Under the pieces are notes generated by a model. It ran no database searches and had not been told where the DNA came from. It saw only the letters and a list, made by a program, of their open reading frames with translations. DNA of 64,000 bases. Source: Bacteroidales bacterium UBA1309 (GTDB taxonomy: Bacteria; Bacteroidota; Bacteroidia; Bacteroidales; Dysgonomonadaceae). This document shows positions 1 to 8,430 of this stretch, in pieces (position 1 is the first letter of the stretch; each line of letters opens with the position of its first letter). The DNA is taken from the NCBI GenBank assembly GCA_002307185.1, contig DBTT01000004.1, forward strand, positions 70,977 through 134,976, in the 5' to 3' direction. The translations under genes and the position numbers were made by a program.

Positions 1-465
1 TGGGAAACGAACATACGTGCCGTCTCAAAAGTCAAACCAGGATTAGCGATTATAACTAACCTTTATTTTGGGAATGGCCAGGCAAACGGCGTAGATGAAA
101 GGATTATTAAACGATTCGGCGGCGATGTGAGAGCCATTTACAAAAAAATAAAATGGGTTGCGTCTGTAAAAATAAACGATTGGGGACCTTATGACTATCA
201 CCGTGACTACAACCTCACCTATCCGTTGCAGTTCATGGCCGACTTGTCAACCTCCGCCAGATTCCCAAACTGGTTTGGACTTCCTGACACAAAATTTGGG
301 ATACGTTGCACTTGGAGGTCTTTAGACCAATATTCCCCTCGGTATGCACCAGTTACTTATGTTGATGATACGGGAACTACTGTTGCTGATACTTATGCAA
401 AAGGCTATGGGCGTGGGCAAGAATGGGAAATCAGAACTTATGTGCATTTTAATATTGGCAGATGA
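1..465 (+). CDS. C-terminal fragment of a probable outer-membrane beta-barrel protein
   Basis: The reading frame is open from the first base of the window to the TGA at 463-465, so this is the last 154 residues of a gene that begins upstream. I do not recognise the family. The segment is rich in aromatic residues and alternating polar/hydrophobic stretches, and ends in an amphipathic strand (EIRTYVHFNIGR), as outer-membrane barrels of Bacteroidota often do. It sits 23 bases before a surface lipoprotein gene and a GH16 gene, so it is probably part of the same glucan-degradation operon. The function is an inference from context. Confidence 0.6.
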   Translation, partial: WETNIRAVSKVKPGLAIITNLYFGNGQANGVDERIIKRFGGDVRAIYKKIKWVASVKINDWGPYDYHRDYNLTYPLQFMADLSTSARFPNWFGLPDTKFGIRCTWRSLDQYSPRYAPVTYVDDTGTTVADTYAKGYGRGQEWEIRTYVHFNIGR

Positions 466-488
466 CAACGTGTAAAAAAACAGATGAT

Positions 489-1820
489 ATGAGAAAGAAT
501 AATTTAAAATATTACATATACGCTCTGTTTGCGATATCCATCTTCTTAGATGTCGTAAGTTGCAGTGACAGAGATGTCAGTACATTGGAAAAAGCTACGC
601 AGTATTCCACCACAGCCGAAGTTTTTATTGATGGATTCAGCCAGAATGAAGATTTTAATGCTTGGGGAGATGTTTACAATTTAAATATTGATTATTCCAC
701 GTTTTACGAAGGAACAGCAGCCATTCGAATCGATGTACCAAATTCTACGGATGTAGCGGGAACATGGGCTGGTGGAAACATTTATACACAGATACCCAGG
801 GACTTGTCTGGTTACGACTGTCTCACTTTCTACGCAAAATCTTCTGTAGCCGCAACGATGATTGCCGGTTTTGGAATTAACAGTAGCGGATCTGACTATT
901 CAGTGGCTGATTCAGTGTCCCTGAATACCACGTGGACGAAGTTTATCATACCAATTCCAGTTGCATCAAAGCTGACAGCAGAAACTGGCATGTTCTATTA
1001 TTCGGCCTCCCCTGTAAACACCTTGGGATACAGTATCTGGATTGACGACGTTAAATTTGAAAAATTAGGAACATTGGCATATCCGACAATCCAGAATACC
1101 CTTGGAAGTTCTCTATTTTTGGGGAAAACAGCCATTGGAGATATTTCATTGACCGTGAGCCTGCCTACAGGAGCAACCCAAAAGATCACGGCCTCGTCGT
1201 CATATTTTTCTTTTACGTCATCCGACACGGCTGTTGCGACAGTTAATAATGACAGCATCAACGTGATTGCTGCCGGCACTTCATATATCATGGCCGATGG
1301 GTTTGACGGTAATCTGATTGTAAACTCGAATGGTATTGGATCGGCACCCAACCCCACCGCTTCATCGAACGATGTCTTATCTGTGTTCAGCGATTCTTAT
1401 TCAAATGCCACAATCTACGATTTCTGGTGCGGGACCACTTCTATTTCAAAGATATATGTGGGATCTAATGCGATGTTTTATTTCATATCCCTGAATTGGA
1501 CTTGCATGGTTCTTTTCAACTCATCCACTTCGGCTGGCTACGTGGATGCAAGTGGTTACAAATATTTGCACGCCGATATAATGACGCCAAACACTGTCAC
1601 AACCTCTTCCGCCCTAGAGTTCGATTTAGGTAATTATTCCACCGGGAGCAATGTCAGCACGCCGATCTATACCTACACTTTTAGCTCAACAAGTAAGTTG
1701 AAATGGATTCAATTAGATATCCCCATTTCGTCATACACAAGGAGCAAGCTTGGATACATAACATTTGTGGGGACAAATTTGACAAACCTCTATGTGGACA
1801 ATGTATATTTTCACAACTAA
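489..1820 (+). CDS. Surface lipoprotein with binding-type modules (putative glucan-binding protein)
   Basis: About 443 residues. An in-frame ATG at 462 overlaps the preceding stop, but the ATG at 489 is preferred because it directly precedes a lipoprotein signal peptide (MRKNN..., lipobox VVSC). Three parts follow: a jelly-roll-like domain of about 150 residues ending in IWIDDVKFEKLG, a Big-like segment (about 205-300), and a C-terminal module that starts LSVFSDSYS and ends LYVDNVYFHN. The last module recurs twice in the protein at 4064-5632. No glycosidase active-site motif is visible. Together with the adjacent GH16 gene this suggests a cell-surface glycan-binding protein for a beta-glucan. 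The ligand is inferred, not shown. Confidence 0.7.
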   Translation: MRKNNLKYYIYALFAISIFLDVVSCSDRDVSTLEKATQYSTTAEVFIDGFSQNEDFNAWGDVYNLNIDYSTFYEGTAAIRIDVPNSTDVAGTWAGGNIYTQIPRDLSGYDCLTFYAKSSVAATMIAGFGINSSGSDYSVADSVSLNTTWTKFIIPIPVASKLTAETGMFYYSASPVNTLGYSIWIDDVKFEKLGTLAYPTIQNTLGSSLFLGKTAIGDISLTVSLPTGATQKITASSSYFSFTSSDTAVATVNNDSINVIAAGTSYIMADGFDGNLIVNSNGIGSAPNPTASSNDVLSVFSDSYSNATIYDFWCGTTSISKIYVGSNAMFYFISLNWTCMVLFNSSTSAGYVDASGYKYLHADIMTPNTVTTSSALEFDLGNYSTGSNVSTPIYTYTFSSTSKLKWIQLDIPISSYTRSKLGYITFVGTNLTNLYVDNVYFHN

Positions 1821-1865
1821 TTGCGAGACTTTCATTTGAGTTATATCATTAAAAACTAATTTATT

Positions 1866-2726
1866 ATGCGATTCATTATAAATTTAACTAAATATATGGG
1901 TTTGTTGTTTGTCTCATTTGCTTATGGGAGTTGCACAGACACGACTGAAATCAAACAGCACAATTGGGTGTTGGACTGGAGCGACGAGTTTAATACGATG
2001 ACATCCGACAGTTTACCCGATCCCGCTAAGTGGACATATGATATAGGCAACGGCACAAGCGGCTGGGGAAACAGCGAATTGGAATATTATACCAAACGGA
2101 CAACAAATGTCAAACTCGACTCAATAGATGGTGTGAAATGTCTTAAGATTACTGCTCGCAGCGAAACTTACGAGGGCTATTCTTATACCTCGGCACGCAT
2201 TAAGACAAAAGGTCTGTTCTCTACACAATACGGAAGAATAGAAGCCCGCATCAAACAACCTTATGGCCCTGGTTTATGGCCTGCATTCTGGATGCTTGGT
2301 AGTAACATAGACACAAATGTATGGCCGGCTTGTGGCGAGATTGATATTATGGAATACAAAGGGCAGCAACCGACCTTGGTACACGGAACCGTACACTGTC
2401 CAAGCCGCTCGGACTCCACGATCGATGTATATATCACTCAAGACTTTGGTTATGCGAACACTCGTTTAGATACAGGCTATCATATCTATGCGGTGGAATG
2501 GTCTGCCGGGTGCATTGATTTTTATTTGGATGACATACTTTACCGTGAAATCACGAGGACAGACATGGATACCGAAAAAGCAACCTGGGTCTGCGACAAT
2601 CCATTTTTTATAATACTCAATCTGGCGGTAGGTGGTGGATATGTGGGTGATCCCAACACGAATACAACTTTCCCACAGAGCTTGTTAGTGGACTATGTAC
2701 GGGTTTATAAAGAAGATGTGCAATAA
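1866..2726 (+). CDS. GH16 family endo-beta-glucanase (laminarinase-like) lipoprotein
   Basis: 286 residues, usual length for a single GH16 catalytic domain plus signal. The N-terminus has a lipoprotein signal with lipobox YGSC (Cys23), so the enzyme is probably anchored to a membrane. The GH16 signature is intact: GEIDIMEYKG, with nucleophile Glu158, assisting Asp160 and acid/base Glu163. It is preceded by PGLWPAFWMLG and followed by VHGTVH, typical of laminarinase-type beta-1,3(4)-glucanases. It lies 45 bases after a binding lipoprotein and before a decayed GH16 paralogue. Exact linkage preference (1,3 versus mixed 1,3/1,4) cannot be read from the sequence. Confidence 0.92.
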   Translation: MRFIINLTKYMGLLFVSFAYGSCTDTTEIKQHNWVLDWSDEFNTMTSDSLPDPAKWTYDIGNGTSGWGNSELEYYTKRTTNVKLDSIDGVKCLKITARSETYEGYSYTSARIKTKGLFSTQYGRIEARIKQPYGPGLWPAFWMLGSNIDTNVWPACGEIDIMEYKGQQPTLVHGTVHCPSRSDSTIDVYITQDFGYANTRLDTGYHIYAVEWSAGCIDFYLDDILYREITRTDMDTEKATWVCDNPFFIILNLAVGGGYVGDPNTNTTFPQSLLVDYVRVYKEDVQ

Positions 2727-2740
2727 AAGGCTATTAATCT

Positions 2741-2764
2741 CCCCTTCGCTCTCAGGCGGAGGGG
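2741..2764 (+). terminator. Stem-loop after the GH16 gene
   Basis: CCCCTTCGC / GCGGAGGGG form a 9-bp stem (one G-T pair) with a 6-base loop just after the GH16 stop codon. There is no good U-tract, so it may be a weak terminator or an mRNA-stabilising hairpin. Confidence 0.35.
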
Positions 2765-2832
2765 TTGATTGAGCCTTCATCGAAAACTTCACAGACCTTT
2801 TTCCCTAAGCGAAAAGGCTAAAATCAAAGTTT

Positions 2833-3937
2833 ATGAGAAAGTCTATGCTGTTCTTGTGTCTTCAGTGCATATCATTCGTTGCCTTTTCGCAGACATGGAT
2901 TCTGAAATGGCAGGATAGCTTTGAAGCTAACGCATCCCCTGATACTACTGTTTGGTCATTAGAGAAAGATGGCCGGGGAGGGGGCAATAGCGAATTCCAG
3001 TGCTATTTGTCAGACAATGTCTCCATCGAAACCTATCAGGGACTACGCTGCTTGGTGTTAAATGCGAGGACGGAAAATTACTTGTGGGCTCTTTTAAATA
3101 AGCCATGTGCCGCAACCTCTGGAAGGGTCAACACCCAAGGGAAATATGGAAAAGTGGAAATTCTGAAGGAATAGCCAACAAAACCCTGGCATATAGTTTT
3201 GGCGGAACCTTGCATTGGGGTACAAGTGACCCAATACTCCGAAATCGATAGTTGTTCGTGGATTGTCTCCTGAAACCACTTATGAATTCAACATTACAGC
3301 CAGAGATGCCTCAGGCAATGTGTCAGATACATTAATTCCTGTCATTGCAACCAACAGTGTCCAATACCGGATGTGCTGAAGCATCCACTGCTTCTCGATC
3401 AGGTACAGGTTTTTTGTCCTTTGATGCCGGTTTCAATTATAATTTCGCCACTTCAGGGATGAGCGTGACCACTATCTTTAAATGCTTGATGGTAAAAATG
3501 GATATGGAGCCTATCTATGGAACAATACTGCAAGTTTTGACGAAAACTGCGCAGGTGGTAAAAAATACACCCATACATTGACGAATCAAACCGAGGGGAC
3601 AAAATCATCCCTTACCTGCAAGTTTATAGATGATGGAGGTTGTTGTGTAACTCAATATATAAACTATACGGTAGGTAATGTTTGCGGAGTAGTTAGTATA
3701 GGAGATGCCATTGAAAATAAAGTGTTGCTCTATCCGAATCCGGCCAAAGATGTTCTCCAAATAAGTGCGGATAGACCGGTCAAAGCCATTATTATTAGCA
3801 ACTTATTTGGAAATAAGATAGTGGTGGCCAACCTCGATAACGCCGGTGGAACAATCAGTATTGGCAGAATCGCCGATGGGAATTATATGGTCATTGTCAG
3901 ACTAGAAAACGGAACAAGTTTGTCCGTAATATCTTAA
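2833..3937 (+). pseudogene. Decayed multidomain GH16 glucanase with T9SS sorting tail
   Basis: The 5' part encodes a signal peptide (MRKSMLFLCLQ...FSQ) and the start of a GH16 domain (DGRGGGNSEFQCYL, GKYGKVEIL), which runs into a stop at 3172-3174. Another frame then carries a GH16 fragment GGTLHWGTSD, but the whole catalytic stretch that should lie between (the EIDIMEY region) is missing. Further frame changes follow: a fibronectin-III-like piece (GLSPETTYEFNITARDASG, about 3248-3370), a Cys-containing module split between two frames (breaks near 3350 and 3480), and a type IX secretion sorting domain beginning VLLYPNPAKD near 3725. The order GH16 - FN3 - module - sorting tail is that of a secreted laminarinase. 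At least three frame breaks plus a deletion make it a pseudogene, not a sequencing slip. Confidence 0.85.
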
Positions 3938-4063
3938 AACAGTAAAATTCAAGGTGAAGGCTTTGCTCTTTGGCTACAACTGAAAAAGTTTTATTTTTCA
4001 ATTAAAACCCAATCTTTATAATTTATCACTCACCATATTATTAAACTTTTAAATTTACTATTT

Positions 4064-5632
4064 ATGAAAAAGATTACTAAAATTATTCTCGTCCTAACAT
4101 CATTGGCTACTCAGCTATGCGCATATGCACAACCATCGGCATCGGCCCCTACACCGACTTATGCTGCAACCAAAGTTGCTTCACTGTATAGCGACACCTA
4201 TTCCCTTTCTCCAGGTTCTATTAATTATAATGCTGGCACTGATTCTTGGGGTGCGACAACCGAAATGGCGATCACGAAAATTGGATCAACTGACAACGTG
4301 TTAAAGTATAGTAGCCTTACCTATCTTGGATGGCAATTTTCAGATGCAATTTGTGTCAAAGATTTATCTACTCTGCATATCGACATCTATTCTGTTGATG
4401 TAACAAGTTTAGAGATTTTTCCCATTTCAACATCCACTTCGGGATATACCCATGTGACCGAATCTTTGACAACTGGGTCTTGGAATAGTTTTGATATTCC
4501 CATCTCCAGTTTTACAAATCAAGATTTTTCGGCAATAGATCAATTTCAAATTATTGCGAATACACCTTCTTCAGGAGGAACAATTTATCTTGACAATGTT
4601 TATTTCTATACTTCCGGCACAACGGTTGATACTACGGCCCCCACTGGCCTAACTGATTCATCTACAGCTGTCACATCAAACTCGGTCACTTTGTCATTAA
4701 ATGCAACTGATGATTCCGGTGCCGTCTTTTATACTATCACCGGCGGTTCAGAAACTGTTACCGTGGGAGGTGCTTCAGCAGCTACAAAATTAGTTACAAT
4801 ATCTGGACTGACTGGCGCAACAAGCTATATATTTACGGTTACCCCAAGTGATAGGGCTGGAAATCTGGGCACAGCTTCAACGGTGAATGCTACAACGATA
4901 TCTCCAATTCCAGCCTCTCCAACTCCTACAGCTACTGCAATTAGTGTGAATTCAATATACAGTGACTATTATACTGCTGCTGTCGCAGTTCCTTCATGGG
5001 ACAATTGGTATAATTGCCCTATTGGCGGGGTTGTATTGGCTGATAATGGGAATGCTTTAATGTTTAATGTTTCTACTGCTGGTTGTGGTGGAACTGGCGG
5101 TTTCTCAGCATTGAATCTAACTTCCCTAGGGATGACTTCTTTGCATTTAGATGTTTATCCAACTACGGCGACTAGCATTGGAGTTTGCCTTGTTTCGGGT
5201 ACTGCATCAAGCTACGTTTCCTTAGGTACTCTTACTTCCAACGAATGGAACAGTGTAGATCTACCTTTGTCAACAAATTACTCGGGTTATTTAACTGCTG
5301 TAACTCAAGTTGGATTTAATTCAGCAAGTACGGGCATTTTCTACATGGACAATCTTTACTTTAAGAATAGTTCAATAAGCGGCATATCCGACGAGGAACA
5401 AAGTCAAGATGTAGAATGTTATTTAGGTAGCGACAATCAATTGGTTATTAGTTCTGATGCGAATCTATCTAATCTGTCAATTTATAACCATACAGGACTG
5501 CAAGTTAAGTCAATCGCGATCAATAGCACAACAAAAATAGTTGATCTAAACAATATAATATCAGGATGTTATATTTGTAAAATAACAACAACCGCTGGGG
5601 CTGTTGTTATTCGCAAGATTCTGAAACATTGA
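4064..5632 (+). CDS. Secreted two-module binding-type protein with FN3 and T9SS-like C-terminus
   Basis: 522 residues with a signal peptide ending near CAYAQ. Layout: module 1 (about 38-186, starts SLYSDTYS, ends IYLDNVYFYT), a fibronectin-III domain (about 190-285, SGLTGATSYIFTVTPSDRAGN), module 2 (about 296-432, starts SIYSDYYT, ends FYMDNLYFKN), and a C-terminal region of about 75 residues resembling a type IX sorting domain (ends VVIRKILKH), although the usual YPNP start is replaced. The modules match the C-terminal module of the lipoprotein at 489-1820. No catalytic motif is visible, so a secreted glucan-binding protein is the best reading. Its carbohydrate ligand is an inference from the GH16 neighbours. 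Confidence 0.7.
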   Translation: MKKITKIILVLTSLATQLCAYAQPSASAPTPTYAATKVASLYSDTYSLSPGSINYNAGTDSWGATTEMAITKIGSTDNVLKYSSLTYLGWQFSDAICVKDLSTLHIDIYSVDVTSLEIFPISTSTSGYTHVTESLTTGSWNSFDIPISSFTNQDFSAIDQFQIIANTPSSGGTIYLDNVYFYTSGTTVDTTAPTGLTDSSTAVTSNSVTLSLNATDDSGAVFYTITGGSETVTVGGASAATKLVTISGLTGATSYIFTVTPSDRAGNLGTASTVNATTISPIPASPTPTATAISVNSIYSDYYTAAVAVPSWDNWYNCPIGGVVLADNGNALMFNVSTAGCGGTGGFSALNLTSLGMTSLHLDVYPTTATSIGVCLVSGTASSYVSLGTLTSNEWNSVDLPLSTNYSGYLTAVTQVGFNSASTGIFYMDNLYFKNSSISGISDEEQSQDVECYLGSDNQLVISSDANLSNLSIYNHTGLQVKSIAINSTTKIVDLNNIISGCYICKITTTAGAVVIRKILKH

Positions 5633-5940
5633 CGCTAACACCCTTTCTGAAATCTAATGGTATGGGCATATTGAACATCGCAGAGATGGCGCAACCAGTA
5701 GGGATGTGCTTCCCTGGAGACTAAATATGCCTTTTGCCTTCTGGACAAGCGGCCTTTATGAATATTTATATCTACATATAAGCATATGGAATCAAACAAT
5801 ACCCTTGGGATATTGTTTAACGTTAAATATAATTTCTATATTAATCTTTTTCATCATTGCTTAGTCTTAACTAATAGAAATAAAATATTCTATTAAATTA
5901 GAAACGAAGCAAATTGTACAAATCTAAAAACAAATCAATT
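5633..5940. other. Intergenic region (308 bases)
   Basis: No open reading frame of substance. A stem-loop AAACAATA / TATTGTTT at 5794-5818 (loop ACCCTTGGGA, itself able to extend the stem by C-G pairs) may end the upstream transcript. The last 120 bases are AT-rich and should hold the promoter for the gene at 5941, but I see no clear TAnnTTTG box. Confidence 0.4.
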
Positions 5941-6507
5941 ATGAAAAAGTATTTATTCATAGCAGTTATCGTAGCAAGTTTAATCCCCATAAACCGTGCT
6001 GTTGCACAAGTACATGTGAATATAAATATAAGTAGCCAACCTGAATGGGGACCTTCTGGCCACGACTATGCACGTTATTATTACATTCCCGAAATCAATG
6101 TTTATTACGATGTTACCTCTGGCCTGTATGTCTATTACAGTCGAAATAGTTGGGTAAAACGCCATTCATTGCCTCCGCGATACAGGCATTTTGATTTGTA
6201 CCGGGCATATAAGGTCATTGTGAATGATCGGAATCCATGGAATCGGCATGCTACTTACAAAAGGCAATATGCGAGATATGCCACCATGCACGGCAAGCAG
6301 GCTCCTTTAAGAGATGTTCGTCGTCAGAGACCAAACCAAGGACCACAAGCCCAGGGTGGGAGAACTGAAAATCGGAATCACAACAGCAGCGGAAAACAAG
6401 ATAACCGCAACCAGAAACAGGATAACAAGCGTAACCACAGTAAAGAGAATAAGCAAAACGACCGCAAGGATACCCGTAGTGACAAACAGCAAGACGGTAG
6501 GAAATAA
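5941..6507 (+). CDS. Small secreted protein with a very basic Asn/Gln/Lys/Arg-rich tail
   Basis: 188 residues from the ATG at 5941, chosen because it directly precedes a clean signal peptide (MKKYLFIAVIVASLIPINRAVAQ). The mature half carries WGPSGHDYARYYYIPEIN-type aromatic sequence (about 35-80) seen in conserved Bacteroidales secreted proteins of unknown role. The last 75 residues are low complexity, rich in Arg, Lys, Gln and Asn, and probably unstructured. It is monocistronic with a strong terminator 15 bases downstream. I know of no demonstrated function. A basic tail could bind anionic envelope polymers or nucleic acid, but nothing in the sequence proves this. Confidence 0.75.
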   Translation: MKKYLFIAVIVASLIPINRAVAQVHVNINISSQPEWGPSGHDYARYYYIPEINVYYDVTSGLYVYYSRNSWVKRHSLPPRYRHFDLYRAYKVIVNDRNPWNRHATYKRQYARYATMHGKQAPLRDVRRQRPNQGPQAQGGRTENRNHNSSGKQDNRNQKQDNKRNHSKENKQNDRKDTRSDKQQDGRK

Positions 6508-6521
6508 GGCCTATGTCTGAT

Positions 6522-6567
6522 AAAAAAGATGGCTCCATTCTGAATTCAGGATGGAGCCATCTTTTTT
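6522..6567 (+). terminator. Strong intrinsic terminator
   Basis: AAAAAAGATGGCTCCAT pairs perfectly with ATGGAGCCATCTTTTTT (17 bp), 12-base loop, A-tract before and T-tract after. It follows the gene ending at 6507 and could also act on the opposite strand. Confidence 0.9.
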
Positions 6568-6593
6568 AGGGATCAGGAAGGTTTACAAAAAAG

Positions 6594-6626
6594 AAAAAGA
6601 GAGAACCTGTTAGGAACTCTCTTTTT
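6594..6626 (-). terminator. Terminator of the tRNA-Tyr/tRNA-Gly transcript
   Basis: AAAAAGAGAG / CTCTCTTTTT form a 10-bp stem immediately 3' of tRNA-Gly on the minus strand. The A-rich side gives a U-tract for minus-strand transcripts. Confidence 0.8.
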
Positions 6627-6630
6627 ATAG

Positions 6631-6703
6631 AGCGGAAGACGGGGCTCAAACCCGCGACCCTCAGCTTGGAAGGCTAATGCTCTATCAACTGAGCTACTTC
6701 CGC
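6631..6703 (-). tRNA. tRNA-Gly (anticodon UCC)
   Basis: 73 nt. On the minus strand the acceptor stem GCGGAAG pairs with CTTCCGC, followed by discriminator T. The anticodon loop is CTTCCAA closed by TTAGC/GCTGA, giving anticodon TCC. The T-arm has the GGTTTGAGCCC-type loop. CCA is not encoded. Confidence 0.95.
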
Positions 6704-6716
6704 AGAATTGATTTTG

Positions 6717-6799
6717 TGGGCAGTGATGGATTCGAACCACCGAAGGCGAAAGCCAGCTGAGTTACAGTCAGCCCCATTTGGCCACTCTGGTAACTGCCC
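6717..6799 (-). tRNA. tRNA-Tyr (anticodon GUA)
   Basis: 83 nt, with a long variable arm as expected of tRNA-Tyr in bacteria. Acceptor GGGCAGT pairs with ACTGCCC, discriminator A. The anticodon loop CTGTAAC is closed by GCTGA/TCAGC. It sits 13 bases upstream of tRNA-Gly on the same strand and 29 bases below the ribH stop, so all three may share a transcript. Confidence 0.95.
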
Positions 6800-6828
6800 T
6801 TTTTCCAATTGCGATGCAAAGATAGGGA

Positions 6829-7323
6829 TTATATTTTATTTCTCCAAGAAAACTCTATCATTTTTATCGCGGTCACTGCGGCTTCATCACCTTTGTTGCC
6901 ATGAACTCCACCTGCGCGATCGATGGCCTGCTGCATGTCGTCGGTGGTCAAAAGGCCGAAGATGAAAGGGATGCCATAAAGCGTGTTCAAATGTGCAATG
7001 CCCTGGGTGACTCCGCTGCAAACGTATTCAAAATGAGGCGTTCCTCCACGGACAACGCATCCGAGAACGATCACCGCATCCAATTCGTGAGCTTCTGCCA
7101 TTGCTTGTGCACCATAGATAAGCTCAAAACTTCCGGGAACATAGTCCACAAGGATATTTTCTGGCAGCACTCCGTTTTCGATAAGCACCTTGAATGCACC
7201 ATCGCGTAGGGCAAATGTAATGTTTTCATTCCATTCCGAAACAACGATGCCGACCCGCATGTTTTTGCCGTCAGGCATTTTGGATGCATCGTAAGAAGAT
7301 AGGTTGTGGTATGCTGTTGCCAT
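6829..7323 (-). CDS. ribH: 6,7-dimethyl-8-ribityllumazine synthase
   Basis: 164 residues, full length. Condenses 5-amino-6-ribitylaminouracil with 3,4-dihydroxy-2-butanone 4-phosphate, the penultimate step of riboflavin synthesis, in an icosahedral or pentameric cytoplasmic complex. Family motifs are visible: VVSEWNENIT near the N-terminus, PGSFELIYGAQ, VVLGCVVRGGTPHFEYV-type sequence with the conserved His, and PFIFGLLTTDD. The C-terminal GNKGDEAA is the usual phosphate-binding region. No other rib genes are adjacent and no FMN riboswitch is visible upstream. Confidence 0.97.
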   Translation of the reverse strand: MATAYHNLSSYDASKMPDGKNMRVGIVVSEWNENITFALRDGAFKVLIENGVLPENILVDYVPGSFELIYGAQAMAEAHELDAVIVLGCVVRGGTPHFEYVCSGVTQGIAHLNTLYGIPFIFGLLTTDDMQQAIDRAGGVHGNKGDEAAVTAIKMIEFSWRNKI

Positions 7324-7417
7324 TGCTTGGTTCTTTTTTAGTTGTATATAATAACAAAGAAAGTTCCGTTTGAATGACGAAACTTCCCTTTTTTATCTTT
7401 TGTTTCCCCGACGGAGA

Positions 7418-8122
7418 TTATTTTTTCAACAATTCTGCTTCGCCAATATATTTGTCCGCTTCAGCAGCTTCAGGCGAATTCATGTAATCGTTTTTAATTT
7501 TTGTGAAGATTTCGATCACCTTGTCGTTGTTTTTCAATTCACGGTAAACGATGCCTGCTTTCTTGTAGTAAATCGGACTCAGCAGCGGATCATCGGCTTT
7601 TTTGGCTGCTTTTTCAAACTGAGAAGCGGCATCCGCCAATTTATTCTGACCTGCATAGCAGTCTCCAATAGCACCTTCTACTGCATGGGATATCAATTCA
7701 TCATCACCAGTGAAATCTTTTAAAAATTTCAGTGCTTCTTCGTATTTTCCAAGACGTGCGTAGGAAATTCCGGCATATGCTTTTGCCACGTTTCCGGCTT
7801 TTGTTGAGCCATATTCGTTGATAAATGCTACCATTCCGTCAAAACCTTTGCCATCGCCAAAGAGAGCGATGGAATCGCGTTCGGCACGAAAATATTCTTC
7901 ACCTTTGAACAGTTCGGCTTGTGCTTTTTCATTCCTTGGATCCAAATAGAATTGCTTAAACCCAAAGTAGATAAGTACGGCAACAACAATCAAGCCAAGC
8001 CCTATCAAGATGGGTTTTAGATTTTTCTCAAGGAAATTTTCTGATTTCAGAACGGCATCGTTTACCGATTCCCATTCTTTTCCTACTCTTTCTTCGTCTT
8101 GTTCTTTTTTCGTTTTTGCCAT
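7418..8122 (-). CDS. Membrane-anchored tetratricopeptide repeat protein (YfgM/BamD-like)
   Basis: 234 residues from the ATG at 8120-8122. A longer frame starting at 8170 is disfavoured because a promoter box lies at 8168-8175. A charged N-terminus is followed by one membrane segment (about 33-56, PILIGLGLIVVAVLIYFGF) and then a helical region of TPR-type repeats (about 95-230, for example KAYAGISYARLGKYEEALKFL, AIGDCYAGQNKLADAASQFEKA). This architecture is the common Bacteroidota 'tetratricopeptide repeat protein' of the YfgM type, thought to help envelope protein assembly. Role here is inferred. Next gene in the same direction is ribH, 95 bases downstream. Confidence 0.85.
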   Translation of the reverse strand: MAKTKKEQDEERVGKEWESVNDAVLKSENFLEKNLKPILIGLGLIVVAVLIYFGFKQFYLDPRNEKAQAELFKGEEYFRAERDSIALFGDGKGFDGMVAFINEYGSTKAGNVAKAYAGISYARLGKYEEALKFLKDFTGDDELISHAVEGAIGDCYAGQNKLADAASQFEKAAKKADDPLLSPIYYKKAGIVYRELKNNDKVIEIFTKIKNDYMNSPEAAEADKYIGEAELLKK

Positions 8123-8167
8123 AAATATATGTATATTATGCTTTTTAGGTTTCTTTTTTAGCAGTTG

Positions 8168-8175
8168 CAAAAGTA
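8168..8175 (-). promoter_or_regulatory. -7 box of the TPR gene
   Basis: TACTTTTG on the minus strand fits the Bacteroidota -7 consensus TAnnTTTG, about 46 bases before the ATG at 8122. It supports the shorter start. Confidence 0.55.
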
Positions 8176-8400
8176 ATAGTTTTATGTTTATAAATAAAAT
8201 TTAGTTGCCTGTTTTTTAAATAGCTCATTTTTTATTGAATATTTTTCCTAAATCAAGGTTTGAGAATCAGCTTGCCACCTGCGGTTTATTTTCACCAAAG
8301 TCCAACCTGCATTCTTTTTCAGGACCAGGCAAGTGGGCGAAACACGGTTTATGAGTTTGGTTGGACATAATTTCCTTTTCCATCTCAACGGATAAATTAG

Positions 8401-8408
8401 TACATTTG
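8401..8408 (+). promoter_or_regulatory. -7 box of recF
   Basis: TACATTTG, matching TAnnTTTG, 22 bases before the recF ATG at 8431. Confidence 0.6.
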
Positions 8409-8430
8409 TGATTCACTTTGTGCGTAGGCT

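Larger units (their letters stand above)
8123..8430. other. Divergent promoter region with inverted repeats
   Basis: 308 bases between the TPR gene (minus) and recF (plus). It contains both promoter boxes listed separately. Two nested inverted repeats are visible: CTTGCC (about 8272) with GGCAAG (about 8329), and GTCCAACC (8300-8307) with GGTTGGAC (8359-8366). No reading frame. Confidence 0.5.
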
